Origin: Hemerocallis citrina | Taxonomy: Eukaryota > Streptophyta > Magnoliopsida > Asparagales > Asphodelaceae | Assembly: GCA_017893485.1 (NCBI GenBank) | Contig: CM030358.1 | Span: forward strand, 150,177,368 to 150,241,367 | Direction: 5' to 3' | Length of the DNA: 64,000 nucleotides | In this document: positions 21,945-31,989 of the stretch, piece after piece | Numbering within the stretch: the first letter of the stretch is position 1 | Layout: every line of letters starts with the position of its first letter | Position numbers and translations under genes: made by a program | Notes under the pieces: model-generated | What the model was told of the DNA's origin: nothing | Databases searched by the model: none | Seen by the model: only the letters and a program-made list of their open reading frames with translations

Positions 21945-23000
21945 CTAATCCTCCCCTTCGAGAAATTTGATAAGGTGCTCCGTATTCTAGGGTCTCTTCA
22001 CAGCCTTGCCCTCCAGGTCGGTAAGGCAATATGTGCCGGGGCGTACAACTTCAAAAAATTTGTATGGGCCTTCCCAGTTTGGAGCCAGCTTTCTCTTTTG
22101 ACCGGGGTTAGATATCGCCAGCTTTCGGAGGACGAGGTCCCCTTGATTGATGTTGGTGGGACGTACCCTTTTGTTGTAGAACTTCTCGATCCTCTACTGG
22201 TTTGTGCACCTTCTGATGGCAAAATTTTCCCTGACCTCATGTATGAGGTCCAGACTGGCGTGCAGTTGCACCGAGTTGCTTTCTTCATCAAACGCCATGA
22301 TTCAAGGCGAAGGGAGCCCGATCTCGAGTGAAATTACTGCCTCTGCACCATAAGTCAGATTAAATGGCGACTCCCCCGTGGGGATTCTCTTCGTCGTTCG
22401 ATGGGCCCAGAGAATGCTCGGCAACTCATTGACCCATAATCCCTTAGAAGAATTATCAAGACGTTTCTTCAAACCGTCAAGGATCTAGCAGTTCGCATTC
22501 TCAGCCTGACCGTTCAACTGCGGGTGGCACACCGAGGAGAAGCATTGTTGGATTCCGAGATCCTTGCAGAACTTTCTAAAATTCTTACTTGCAAACTGGG
22601 TCCCATTATCCGTGATGAGTATGTGCGGAATTCCGAACCGGCAGATGATGTGTTTCAAGAAGAATTGCTGGGTTTGCTGCTCGATGATCGTGGATAGGGA
22701 TTGGCCTCGATCCAATTTGTGAAGTAGTCGATCGCTACTATCAGGAAGTTCCTTTGGCTCGTTGCTTTCGGAAAGGGACCTACCAGGTCCATCCCCCACA
22801 TAGCAAAGGGGGTCGGACTAGCCAGGGGATGAAGGTTTGCTTGTGGAACCCTTCTCACCGAGAAGAATCTTTGACAATGACCACACTTTTTGAAAAGGGC
22901 CAGGGCATCTTGCAACATCATGGGCCAGTAATACCCGTGGTTCAGAGCCATTCAGGCAAGTGATCGGCTTCCCATGTGGCACCCGCCAATTCCTTCGTGA
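21945..23000 (-). pseudogene. Integrase of gypsy D, broken
   Basis: On the minus strand: zinc-binding region HGYYWP..C(x2)C (near 22930-22870), catalytic core GMDLVGPFPKA (first Asp), ITDNGTQFASKNF (second Asp) and NGQAENAN (Glu, near 22490), then the C-terminal GDLVLRKL..KLAPNWEGPYKF..RPGTYCL, ending FLEGED and a stop at 21945-21947. A frameshift separates the two halves of the core near 22700-22750, and further stops occur in the C-terminal part (for example KRP*NTEHL near 21980). Integrase would insert the cDNA into the genome; this copy cannot be translated through. Confidence 0.85.
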
Positions 23001-23223
23001 AGCTCCTTGAGAGCATACTTGGCCTCGTCAGGGGTTAGGCAGTGAAAGTAGGGTCTTCCATCTGTCATTGTGTACGAGCGTTTGAAGAGGGTTTCGTTGA
23101 TCATGGTGAACCTTTCCGAGCGGACCCTGATCCGCCTGGCCTCGGCTCGATCTTGGGGGATTTCTCCTTCGATTAGAAACTTTCTGATGGGAGTGGTCCA
23201 AACGTCAGGCTGAGCTCCATCGT

Positions 23224-23435
23224 CTATACAGAGGTCTCGGGGAGGTCTATACTCGGCTTCAGGAGTACTTCGATCAGAACGGTGTGGATGAAACCTTCGA
23301 AGGACGAGGAGGCTAACTTCGATAGGGCATCGTCCTGGGCATTCTGCTCTCTTGGGATCCTTAAAACTGCAGAATCGTCCAAGGATGTCAAGAGCCGCTG
23401 GACCACGGCCAAATACCGGATCATCCGATCGTCAC
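23224..23435 (-). pseudogene. RNase H, C-terminal part of gypsy D
   Basis: Reads MIRYLAVVQRLLTSLDD, then RIPREQNAQDDALSKLASSS, the end of the Tat-type RNase H domain (D in 'DALSKLAS' is catalytic). It continues the frame interrupted at 25151; the solo LTR 23441-25145 lies between the two parts. Confidence 0.85.
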
Positions 23436-23440
23436 GGGAC

Positions 23441-25145
23441 TGTTTGTTGGAAATCTAGCTACCTAATTAATAGATAAACTAGACACAAATTATAAAAAAC
23501 CTCGCAAGTGCACGAATCGAATCGTAGTAATAGCAAGGGTCGATCCCACAGAGATTGTAGATTTCAACTAACTAATCAATAGAAAATAATAAAAATCATA
23601 AGGAGTTGTTTTAAAAGTCTAAAAGGAATAAAAAGATTAAAACTAAGAAGGAATTGTTGAATCACAAATATCTCTTGAATAGTTGGGTTGTTGATCTCCA
23701 CCAATAGTTAGTAATGCTAATTTGCCTTCTGAATTTACTTCTAATTACTCATGTTGTTCACTTCAAGGGCATGGTATCTACTCCTTAAAGTATTGTTTCC
23801 CTAAGCCAAGAATTAGGCATGGTATCCACTCTAATTCGTTTCTTTCCATAAGTATCTAGCAGGGTATCTACTAAGTTATACTTAGAGAAAACATCAGAAC
23901 AGTGGAAACGAACAAACACTTAAGGTTCTAGAAATTGGTATCAGATCTAGATCCTCTAAGTTGATTGAACCAAGAACCCCTAAAGATTCTTTTGTTACAA
24001 ATTATGAGCACGAGATTCGGTCGTCTCAATATGCTTCATATAACAGATTTAGATAAATGATAACATAAACTTGATATTCTCACGTGCTGTATGTCAGTCG
24101 ACTGGCTCTCACCTCAGTCGACTGCTCTCAGACTTTGAGATCAAGTTTGATGATCATCAATCTATGTCAATTCAACCAGATTCAATCAATAAGTAATCAG
24201 AAGATCTCAGAAGAATATAGCACTACATAACTACGGTTTCGATCTACCCAACTATGAAATTAGTTCCACATAATGATAACTTTATTGCTTAACAAGTTTG
24301 AATACATGATCAACATAAAAAGAATAAAGAGAGAAGAAGGAATAAACTAATGGATTCCGGCAATATGGTCGACTGGCTGTCACACAGTCGACTGCCTTCT
24401 GGTTGCTGGATCTTCTCTCTCTTTCTTCGATGTTGATGGAGTGATGCTCTCGATGCTTGTTCAGGAACTTCGTGATTGAGTCGCTTCCCAGAGATATATC
24501 TGATCGTCCTTGGATGGAGTAGTGGAGTCCAGAGAGCGGAGAGGTGTTCTGGAGATGGTATTCTGATATTTATAGAACACGGCTGAGAATTAGGGTTTCC
24601 ACTTTTTCAGGAAGATCCTTCTTTATTTGATTTGATGATTAATATCTTTCTCTTTTCTCCTTTCCTTCCTTATCTGTTTACCACGTCCACTTGGAAAATA
24701 CCCTGTCTTTTGATTTGATTCGCTGCATAAAATCTTGATTCAAATAGATTTGAAATCAGATTCGGGTGTATCTTCGAATATCTTATCTGTTTACTCCGCC
24801 GCAGACCAGTCGACTTATCTTCGAACCAGTCGACTGAGTCGAGACTTATGTAGATTTCATCTGTGATCAGGCCAGTCGACTGCTCTTGGGAGTGAGTCGA
24901 CTGTGTCGAGAGTTGTGGAAAATCAGCTTCTCCTGTCCAGTCGCCTGTGTTGGGGAACCAGTCGACTGATCCTCTGCAGTTTGCTGTGTATTATCCTTGA
25001 AGTCCTAAATCTGCTTCGTTTTGCTGTTATAAGCTGTTTCCTATGGAAAAGAGAAAATAGGAGTTAAATACCACATATAGAGCTTTTAAATGTCTAATTA
25101 TATTAAGATTATTGCTCTAAAAAGTGAACAATATTGTGTTCATCA
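23441..25145 (-). mobile_element. 1705-bp solo LTR inside gypsy D
   Basis: Begins TGTTTGTTGGAAATC and ends GTGTTCATCA, with perfect GGGAC duplications at 23436-23440 and 25146-25150. The host reading frame (KEYES / RDDRMIRYL) rejoins exactly when the unit is removed. I see no second internal LTR copy, so it is a solo LTR. A TATA-like TATAAATATC on the minus strand near 24563-24574 suggests the minus orientation. The unit carries GTCGAC pairs at 24099/24119, 24368/24387, 24809/24829 and 24875/24896, and a degenerate pair 24940/24961. No ORF. Confidence 0.88.
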
Positions 25146-25150
25146 GGGAC

Positions 25151-25690
25151 TCGTACTCTTTGGTGATCTGATTGACCACGAGCTGAGAGTCACTGAAGGC
25201 CCTAATCTGTCTGGCGCCTGCCTGGTGTGCTAGGGTGAGCCCCGAGATCATAGCTTCATATTCTGCCTCGTTGTTAGCGGTTGGAAAGATGAGGTGGAGG
25301 GAATATTTGAGAAGAAAGTTGTCGGTTCCTCGCAAAATGATGCCCGTGCCAATCTCCACTTCGCAGGAAGAACCATCGACGTAAACTTCCCTCGTCTGGT
25401 CGGCCTCCTCACTTTCGGGTTGCTCAGAGATGGTGCATTCCATGATGAATTTGGAAGGGCCTTTCCCTTGATTGCTGTCCTTGGTTGATAGCCGATGTCG
25501 TATTGATTGAGTTCGATCGACCACTTGACCAGGCGACCGGAGCTCTCGGGCTTGTGGAGGACGGCCTTCAGAGGCTGTTCCGTGAGGACCTGAATTGAGT
25601 GCGCCTGGAAAGAAGGGCAGAGCTTCCGCGTGGCCATGACCAGGGCGTATGCCACCATCTCCATTTTCGCATATCTAGTCTCGGTCGAGA
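25151..25690 (-). pseudogene. RNase H, N-terminal part of gypsy D
   Basis: The minus strand shows TETRYAKMEMVAYALVMATR, then LKAVLHKPESSGRLVKWSIEL and YVDGSSCEVEIGTGIIL, NNEAEYEAMISGLTLA and FSDSQLVVNQITKEYES. These are the connection region and RNase H of Tat-type gypsy pol (DGSS, E and DSQ are the catalytic positions). A frameshift near 25400-25500 separates the two open stretches. It is cut on the left by the solo LTR and on the right by the 25691-30160 insert. Confidence 0.88.
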
Positions 25691-26139
25691 TGATGTGTCT
25701 AATTTTTATACAAATATTTGTGCTCATTTACCCATTAAAATCACTTGTTTTCGTCTATCTTGTATTCAATTCGTCTTATTTGCATAAGATTTCAAGTAAT
25801 TGATTATTTTTAAAGAAATAAGATTTTTGATACAAAAAGTTATTATTTTTGATAAAAATCAACAAACAAAACAAACTTAATGATTTATTTATTTTTATTG
25901 ATTTGTTGAACATAAATTTTACAATTCGGCCACGTGAAAAGTAAAATAAAATTATTATTATTAATTAGGGGGTTAAAATAGAATTTTGTAATTAAAAATA
26001 AAATAATAATAATAATAAAAATGACCAGATTTTAGTTAGAGAGTTATCTTAATCTTAATTTCTGATTAATTAACTAATGATAAATATTTAACTAAATCTA
26101 GTTTTTAAATCAAACTAATCCTAATTTTCATCATTAACT

Positions 26140-28681
26140 GATGTAGCTAACTATAGCTACTTGAAAAAAGCGATTCAAAAAGCGATTTCAAAAAGTCCTT
26201 CTTCTCCGTCTTTATCCTGCCAGATCCGGCGGATTCTCTCGCCGTCGACCCCCCTTCCCTTCATTAAAATTGTCCAGCTCCCGATTATCTATCGACCCAT
26301 CTTCTTTTTTTTAGCCTCTCTCCCTCGTCTCGGTTTTTCATCCCCCTCTCCCCCCCGGTTCTCTTTGCCGCCCCTCTTTCGTTGTTGTGCTCGGTTGGTT
26401 CTCTCTTGTCCTGAGAGGAGGCCTCGCTGTCTCCAGTGGTGGTGCTCCTGTTTGGTCGCGCATCGTACCAGGCTGCCCCCCTTGCTCTGCGAGTCCTTCC
26501 AGCGGTTTCCCCCTCCCCCCAGGCGCTCTCCGACGCATGGTAGGTCAGTGTTTGTTTTTCCGGTGGAGCTGACGTCCCCCCTCTGTGAGTATTCTATTAT
26601 TATTTGAGTGCTGTGGGTTGTTTTGGTCCTTGGTGGTGCTTCATTACCTGTAGTGTTCTGAGATTGCTTAGCTATTTTGTTGTTTGTTTTCGATATCATA
26701 GTATTCTTGCTGTGTTTCTGAGCAGCTGTGCTCGTGGTATTGTGTTTTATTATCTCTATTGTTCTTCTCTAGATTCGAGTATCTTTCGAGACACTCAGTT
26801 TCGCCTTGTTGCTTATTATTTGATCTGTTTACTGATCCATTTGTAGTTATTTCTTTCGGGCTTTCTGCTGGCTTTGTGTCCCCCTTCCCCTGGGGACTTC
26901 TTGCTAGCGATTCTGCAGTTCAAGTGTTGTCTGAGTTTTTTTCAAGATCGCCCGCTCTAACTTTCATCCCTTCCTCTCTTTTCGCTCCATTCTTATTCTC
27001 CTGATTGGAGTGTGTGGATTCTCTTCTTTAAGAATCTCGGTTTAGCGGAGGCCTTGGCCTATTTTAGCTCTGGTATCGTTACTTTTTGCGGGAGTATTCC
27101 CACCCTATTAATGGTTCCTCTATTCACTTACTCTCCGTTATCAGAGCTTTGTGTTAGTCCTTTTTTGGAAGGGCTTCTTCCATGGATTTTAACAGGGTTG
27201 CTGTAAGCTCCGATTGTTCTTCTTCGCTTCTGATTCCGCAGAGGATATGTTATTCTTCTTCGCCTCTTAAGCCCGATCCTCATCGGGTTTGCTTCAGGTG
27301 CCTCCTTCCGGGGCATCTTAAGCGTGATTGTAGGAATAAAATGAAGTGTTTATTCTGTGATAAGCTCGGTCACTCGCGTAACCGATGCTTCTCCCTTCAA
27401 AAACTTCTGGGTTGGCCCAGAGGGCACCCTTTACCGGCCAAACTCCTATCTTTCCTTAATTACCCAGTCTTAAAGTTCAAGCTTATGAATAGCTCGGTTA
27501 GTTATCACAGTAGGGTTGAATGCCTGGGCCTCAAATCATCTGTCTTGTTGGATAGCTCAGGCTCGAACTCCTCCCCACCTAGTCCTTCTCCTTGCACTTC
27601 GACTGTCTCTCTTTATCGGCCTAATGTTGCTCTCCTTTTTAAGGATCGCAAAGTTTTCTCGAACCTGGTTGTCGCCCCTCGTCGAGCCTTTTTCAAGGAT
27701 CGCCCCCGCGAAGTCCCGATGTTTCCGTCTTCAGTCAGGAAGTTTGGATATTATCCTTTTGGTTTTAAATCCAACTCCTCGTATCTCTTGTTGTCTAGTA
27801 GTGCGAAGGAGCCTGCTCATTACTCCCGCACTGCTGACTCCACAATCCGCCATCCAGACAGAGCCATTATTGAGTTAAAGTCCCCTTCTCTGGACTATAA
27901 TTTTCCTTGTAATTTGAAGTTCTCTTATTCCTTGTGTTCTGAAATATCCTTCCATTATCCAGGATGCCTTTTCTCTTGGTATCAACTCTTAGGGGCTCAC
28001 TCTTGGCTCCATCTGATCCTGAGGGCTTTTAAACTCTTTTTGCTCTCCCTTCCCCATAAGGATACTATTAGTCTTGATTTCTCTTCTTCACCTTTTGAGG
28101 ACGGCACAACCAAGCCCTTCCCATCTGTTTCTTCGACCGCTCCCAGCAGTCTTGGCTCCCCCTCGCGTCCTATCTCTGTAGAGTTTTCTCCTTCTGCCCT
28201 TGAGACGATCTCGGCCCCTTCTGCTTCGGCTGCTTTTCGCCCTATCAAGCGTGGTCATAAAAAGAAAATTTTCGATCGTTCCGTGATTCGAGTGAGTGCC
28301 CGCCTTCTTGCGAAGAAAGCAGGCTCCGTGGCGGCTCGTTGATCTCCCAGGTGGCAGCAGTGTCCTTCCGCCGTGATGCCTCTAGAGTCACTCTTGACTG
28401 CTAGTGGAGTTGGTTTCTCCCCTGTAGTCTTCGGTTGGATCATCGAGTCTCTGGGCTTCGGCTTCGCTCGATGATTTTTTCTGGTTGGAGTTTCTTGCCG
28501 GGTTTTGCCCTCTGGGTTGTTTACTGCTTTTGTATCATTTGTATGTATTTATTTACTCGCTTTATTCTGTTTTACCTCTTGTAAAACCATTGATACTTGT
28601 ATGTTTCATTACTGATTTATTTGATTAATATATTTTTGATGGCTGGAGCCTCAGGGCTCTATCCGATTCATCAAAAAAAAA
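26140..28681 (+). mobile_element. L1-type LINE lacking ORF2 ('half LINE')
   Basis: A 14-bp target duplication TTTCATCATTAACT flanks the unit (26126-26139 and 28682-28695). The 3' end is '..ctctatccgattcatc' plus an A-run, so it was mobilised by target-primed reverse transcription. The 2.5-kb body has a C/T-rich 5' region (26140-27181), one ORF (27182-28342) and a 340-bp 3' UTR. No endonuclease or reverse transcriptase motif is present, so any movement needed enzymes in trans. The truncated copy at 9071-9503 has a related 3' end. Confidence 0.88.
27182..28342 (+). CDS. LINE ORF1-like protein with two CCHC zinc knuckles
   Basis: An uninterrupted 386-residue ORF starting MDFNRVAVSSDCSSS. Two zinc knuckles follow: CFRCLLPGHLKRDC (C37, C40, H45, C50) and CLFCDKLGHSRNRC (C56, C59, H64, C69). 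This tandem arrangement is found in plant L1 ORF1 proteins, where it binds nucleic acid in the LINE RNP. The middle (about 120-330) is Ser/Pro-rich with no domain I recognise. The C terminus is basic (KRGHKKKIFDRSVIRVSARL). The usual N-terminal DUF4283 region is absent, so the protein is either an N-terminally shortened ORF1 or a specialised derivative. An intact 386-codon frame in a LINE without ORF2 is unexpected. Function is inferred only from the knuckles and context; it is a transposon protein, not a host gene. Confidence 0.7.
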   Translation: MDFNRVAVSSDCSSSLLIPQRICYSSSPLKPDPHRVCFRCLLPGHLKRDCRNKMKCLFCDKLGHSRNRCFSLQKLLGWPRGHPLPAKLLSFLNYPVLKFKLMNSSVSYHSRVECLGLKSSVLLDSSGSNSSPPSPSPCTSTVSLYRPNVALLFKDRKVFSNLVVAPRRAFFKDRPREVPMFPSSVRKFGYYPFGFKSNSSYLLLSSSAKEPAHYSRTADSTIRHPDRAIIELKSPSLDYNFPCNLKFSYSLCSEISFHYPGCLFSWYQLLGAHSWLHLILRAFKLFLLSLPHKDTISLDFSSSPFEDGTTKPFPSVSSTAPSSLGSPSRPISVEFSPSALETISAPSASAAFRPIKRGHKKKIFDRSVIRVSARLLAKKAGSVAAR

Positions 28682-28695
28682 TTTCATCATTAACT

Positions 28696-29213
28696 ACTCC
28701 CATATATATCTACAGGGAAAGACTAGAAAAGGAGAATGGAGTAGGTGGGCGTGAAGACCAGAAGAAGGGATTATTTGGAGGTAGGTGGGCGGCGGAACAC
28801 AACACAGAAAAGAAGGAGAGCGCAAACTAAAAGAAAAAAAAGAAAAAAGAGAGAGAAAATACGAAGTGCTGAATAGTACAGCACACAGCAAATCAAGCAA
28901 GATACTGTGTTAGGGCGCTGAACTCAAGTGTAGAAGGGACAAAATAGCAGAACACGGGACAGCGAACCCAACTCAGCGGATCGAAGCTACGGGCACTGTA
29001 TGCTGACTCGACGTTTCACTGTTCATGACGCTGACAGCAACGCGTTGTTTTCTTTTGGCTTCTGTGTTCTCCTCTGCCGAAGGTTGCATATGCTGAGTTC
29101 GAAGTAAGAAAAGAGAGGAATTGATTGGGGCTCAGTTTTCGAGACATCTTGGTTTGAAATTTTTATTACAAAACCGTCTATTTTGTATTTCTTTTCTCTC
29201 TAATTTTTTATAA
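28696..29213. other. Non-coding part of the LTR-like insert
   Basis: Purine-rich around 28710-28860 (long GA tracts), then mixed sequence. No credible gene; the short ORFs at 28597-28900 follow the GA tracts. Confidence 0.4.
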
Positions 29214-29435
29214 CTAGTATGATGCACGTGCGATGCACGTGGAGGAAGGAAAAGGACAAAAAAGAAAAAATCTAGTATGATGCACGTGCATCGCACGTGG
29301 AGGAGGAAGGAAAAGGACAAAGGAAAAAAAAAACCTACCAACACGTGCGCTGCACGTGTTTGCACACATACAAAAAAAAATAAAAAATTGTTTATTTGTT
29401 TGGAACCCCATCTCTCCCATTATAATAGTTATAGA
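29214..29435 (-). mobile_element. Non-autonomous Helitron H3
   Basis: On the minus strand it starts TCTATAACTATTATAATGGG (after an A) and ends CTAG (29214-29217) before T. It has three hairpins of the type ACGTGC..GCACGT (near 29225-29241, 29282-29299 and 29341-29358) and a second internal CTAG near 29272. 222 bp, non-coding; the same family as H1. Confidence 0.72.
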
Positions 29436-30160
29436 TGCAATCCATGCACAAATTTGTTAAGTGCAATTTTATTATGAACTAAATTTATTGTTCTAGGGAT
29501 TTAGATGTAGCCTAGTTTTGATAACACAATTTCATATTTTTTCTATGGTTGTGTGTTTAATTTTTGTGCTTAATGCTTACAATTATTTGGCTGATTTTTT
29601 GTATGATTATTGAATCATGGAGAGACCGAGAGGTAATTTGTAATTTAGAACAATAAAAATTGAACACCATTGATTTAGCGAAATTAGAGATAATTTACCG
29701 CGATTAATGTGACCGTTAAGAAATCCACAGAACTTAATGAGTCTTCGATTAATTAAAATTGCATAGAGATATGTCAAACTGTTAGTTGGAGATATTTTTG
29801 GTGTTGTTCGAGAGAAAGCATTGAATAATTTGGGAATTTTGGTCTACAACTTGGAAAAATAATATTTTTAGGAATTATAAATTGTGTGGGATGAACTAGG
29901 TGAAGTCAAAAGCCCTAGAAATAATTTTTGCCATTAACAAATTACAATTTTTAGACTCCGCTCCCTCTCCATTAATTTAGTTAGTTTAGATTAGTTTAAT
30001 TTAGTTGTTTTCTTTATTTATTAAATTTCGATCTTCCAAATAGTGATTAATCTAGTAATATCGGTACTCAATAAAATATCTAGTCTCTGTGGGTTCGACA
30101 CTCTATTCACTAACTATATTACTTGTTGCGATTTTGTACACTTGCAAATATTTACAAGCA
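29436..30160. other. Right part of the LTR-like insert
   Basis: AT-rich, with no gene. It carries 'ctctgtgggttcgacactct' near 30085-30105 and 'gattttgtacacttgcaa', typical of the 3' side of some plant LTRs. The junction with element D's RT frame is at about 30160. Confidence 0.45.
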
Positions 30161-30289
30161 GGACTTTGCTCACATAGTACAGTGGCTTTTGGACTCCGTC
30201 TTCTTCTAGAACGAGAACAGCACCGAGCACGCTTTCCAAGGCCAAAAGATAAAGCCAGAGAGGCTCACCCGGCTTAGATTTGCTATGGA

Positions 30290-31102
30290 GCGGAGGATTG
30301 ACGAGTTACTCTTTCAATTGGGCGAACGCCTCCTGCTGCTGAGTGCCCCATTCGAAGCCTCCGATTTCGCGTAGAGCCTTAAAGAATGGGAGTGACTTCT
30401 CCCCAAACTTGGAGAGAAAACGGCCGATGGCCGCCAATTTTCCCGTGAGCCATTGGACTTTCTTCATGTTTCTCAGAGGGGCCATGTCTATTATGGCTCA
30501 GATCTTCTCGGGGTTTGCCTCGATGCCGCGCTGGCTGACGACGAACCCGAGAAATTTGCCCGAAGAGACGCCGAACGCACACTTGGTCGGATTGAGCCTC
30601 ATATTGTGGGTCCGAAGGACGCCAAAGGCTTCTTCCTGGTCAGCGACGTGGTCCTGTCCTTGTCGGCTTTTGATGAGCATATCGTCGACGTACACTTCCA
30701 TGTTGCGACCGATTTGTCCTTGAAGACTTGGTTGACGAGCCTCTGATAGGTAGCACCGCCGTTCTTCAGCCCGAAGGGCATAATCCGGTAGCAGTAGAGA
30801 CATTGGTCGGTGACGAAGGATGTCTTGGCTATATCAGGGGGGAATATTCGAATCTGATTATAGCCCGAGAAGGCATCCATGAAGGACAGAAGCTCGTGAC
30901 CCGGTGTTGCATCGATCAGAGCATCGATGCTAGGGAGAGGGAATGGATCTTTGGGGCACGCCTTGTTCAGGTCCGTAAAGTCTATACAGATCCTCCAACT
31001 CCTGCTGGCCTTTCTCACCATCACGACATTCGCCAACCACTCGAGGTAGCTGACCTCCTGGATGAACCGGGCAGACAACAGTTTGTCTACCTCCACTTTC
31101 AC
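30290..31102 (-). pseudogene. Reverse transcriptase of gypsy D, broken
   Basis: Minus-strand motifs in order: SYLEWLANVVMVRKASRSWR, ICIDFTDLNKACPKDPFPLP, LLSFMDAFSGYNQI (first catalytic Asp in FMDAF), [20 protein letters not shown], then in another frame [10 protein letters not shown] (catalytic YVDD retained), [20 protein letters not shown], and the thumb/connection segment. The frame changes near 30740 between the FGLKN and YVDD blocks. 'TDLNKACPKD' is a Tat/Athila-branch signature. The end of the connection region (YYVSKVL) reaches 30161, where the nested insert begins. Confidence 0.88.
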
Positions 31103-31132
31103 ATCTTGCTGCCTCTCCGAGGCGAACTTACG

Positions 31133-31810
31133 TCACTTCTGGACGATCAGCTTCGAGCCAGGGATCGTGCTTAGTTTGTGCATGATCAGGTCTTGGGAGA
31201 TCCCGGGCATGTCGAATATCTTCCAAGAGAAGAGGTCGACGTTGCGGCGAATGCAACCGATTAGGTCGAACTTTAGGTCGAGCGTGAGGGAGCAGCTCAC
31301 GCGGAACCATTTTGACTTGTCTTCCGTCTCGAACGAGACTTCTTCTAGTTCGTCCGCAGGTTCGGGCTCTGGTTGGCTCCTTTCGAGTTGCAGCTCAACG
31401 GCGTCTAGGGGAAACACACCGCCCCGACCGCTGTCATATAGCATGATCATACTGCCTCTTGGTTCCCCTGAACAACCCCAACACCTGACTCGGTAGGGAA
31501 CTTCAATTTCAGGTGGTAGGCCGAGGGAACAGCCTGGAGGGAGCAGAGTCCTAGTTGGCCAAGGATGGCATTGTAAGTCGCTTTGACGTTCACAACCATG
31601 AAATCCATCGACTCGGTCCGTCTGTGGGGAGTCGTACTGGTAGTGACATCCAAGGTCACGATCCCTTCTATTGGTACCTTGCAGGGTGTACCTGGCTGAC
31701 TTCAGCTTATCTCAGGGGAGCTTGAGGTTCTCAAACGCTTCCAGGCAGAGGATGTTCACCGAGCTCCCGTTTTCCACGAGGATCCAACGGACTTCGTAGT
31801 TCGCCTTGAC
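31133..31810 (-). pseudogene. Protease and linker of gypsy D, broken
   Basis: WILVENGSSVNIL (near 31760-31800) corresponds to the aspartic-protease active site usually written VDNGSS; the catalytic Asp appears as Glu here. After a frame change comes MDFMVVNVKATYNAILGQLG, then LQAVPSAYHLKLKFPTESGV, the conserved second half of Tat proteases, and then MIMLYDSGRGGVFPLDAVEL, a linker towards RT. Several frame changes separate these blocks. A plus-strand relative of the same region is at about 38625-39000. Confidence 0.8.
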
Positions 31811-31989
31811 AAGGCTGATGGCGAGCGCATTGCAGTGTGGGAGCCGAACCCCTCCAAGTCTTCCCCTGAGAAGGAGACCGGGAGCTGCTCGACCTGGGGG
31901 GAAGGGAGGTCTCGGACGGCGTTTACCTTTCGGATGAATGCCTTGCAGGAAGTATGAGAATCCCCTCCCATAGGCCCCGATGGACGCAG

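Larger units (their letters stand above)
25691..30160. mobile_element. LTR-like insert in gypsy D, itself hosting a LINE and a Helitron
   Basis: Begins TGATGTGTCTAATTTTTAT and ends ..ttgcaaatatttacaagca. The right part carries 'ctctgtgggttcgacactct' near 30085-30105 and 'ttgtacacttgc' near 30134-30145, common near plant LTR ends. Without the LINE (26140-28681) and Helitron (29214-29435) it is about 1.7 kb, consistent with another solo LTR. D's frame (YYVSKVL / TETRYAKM) is interrupted exactly here. I could not find a clear target duplication, so the exact ends and class are uncertain. Confidence 0.55.

Noticed and set aside
21975..22331. Plus-strand 118-residue ORF
   Set aside because: It is antisense to the integrase C-terminal region of element D.
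26161..27206. Series of ORFs upstream of the LINE ORF
   Set aside because: Low-complexity C/T-rich 5' UTR translated as Pro/Leu/Ser-rich frames on both strands; no ORF1 N-terminal motif found.
25686..30165. Target duplication of the LTR-like insert in element D
   Set aside because: Flanks 'cgaga' and 'ggact' do not match and other phasing gave no 5-bp repeat, so the ends are left approximate.
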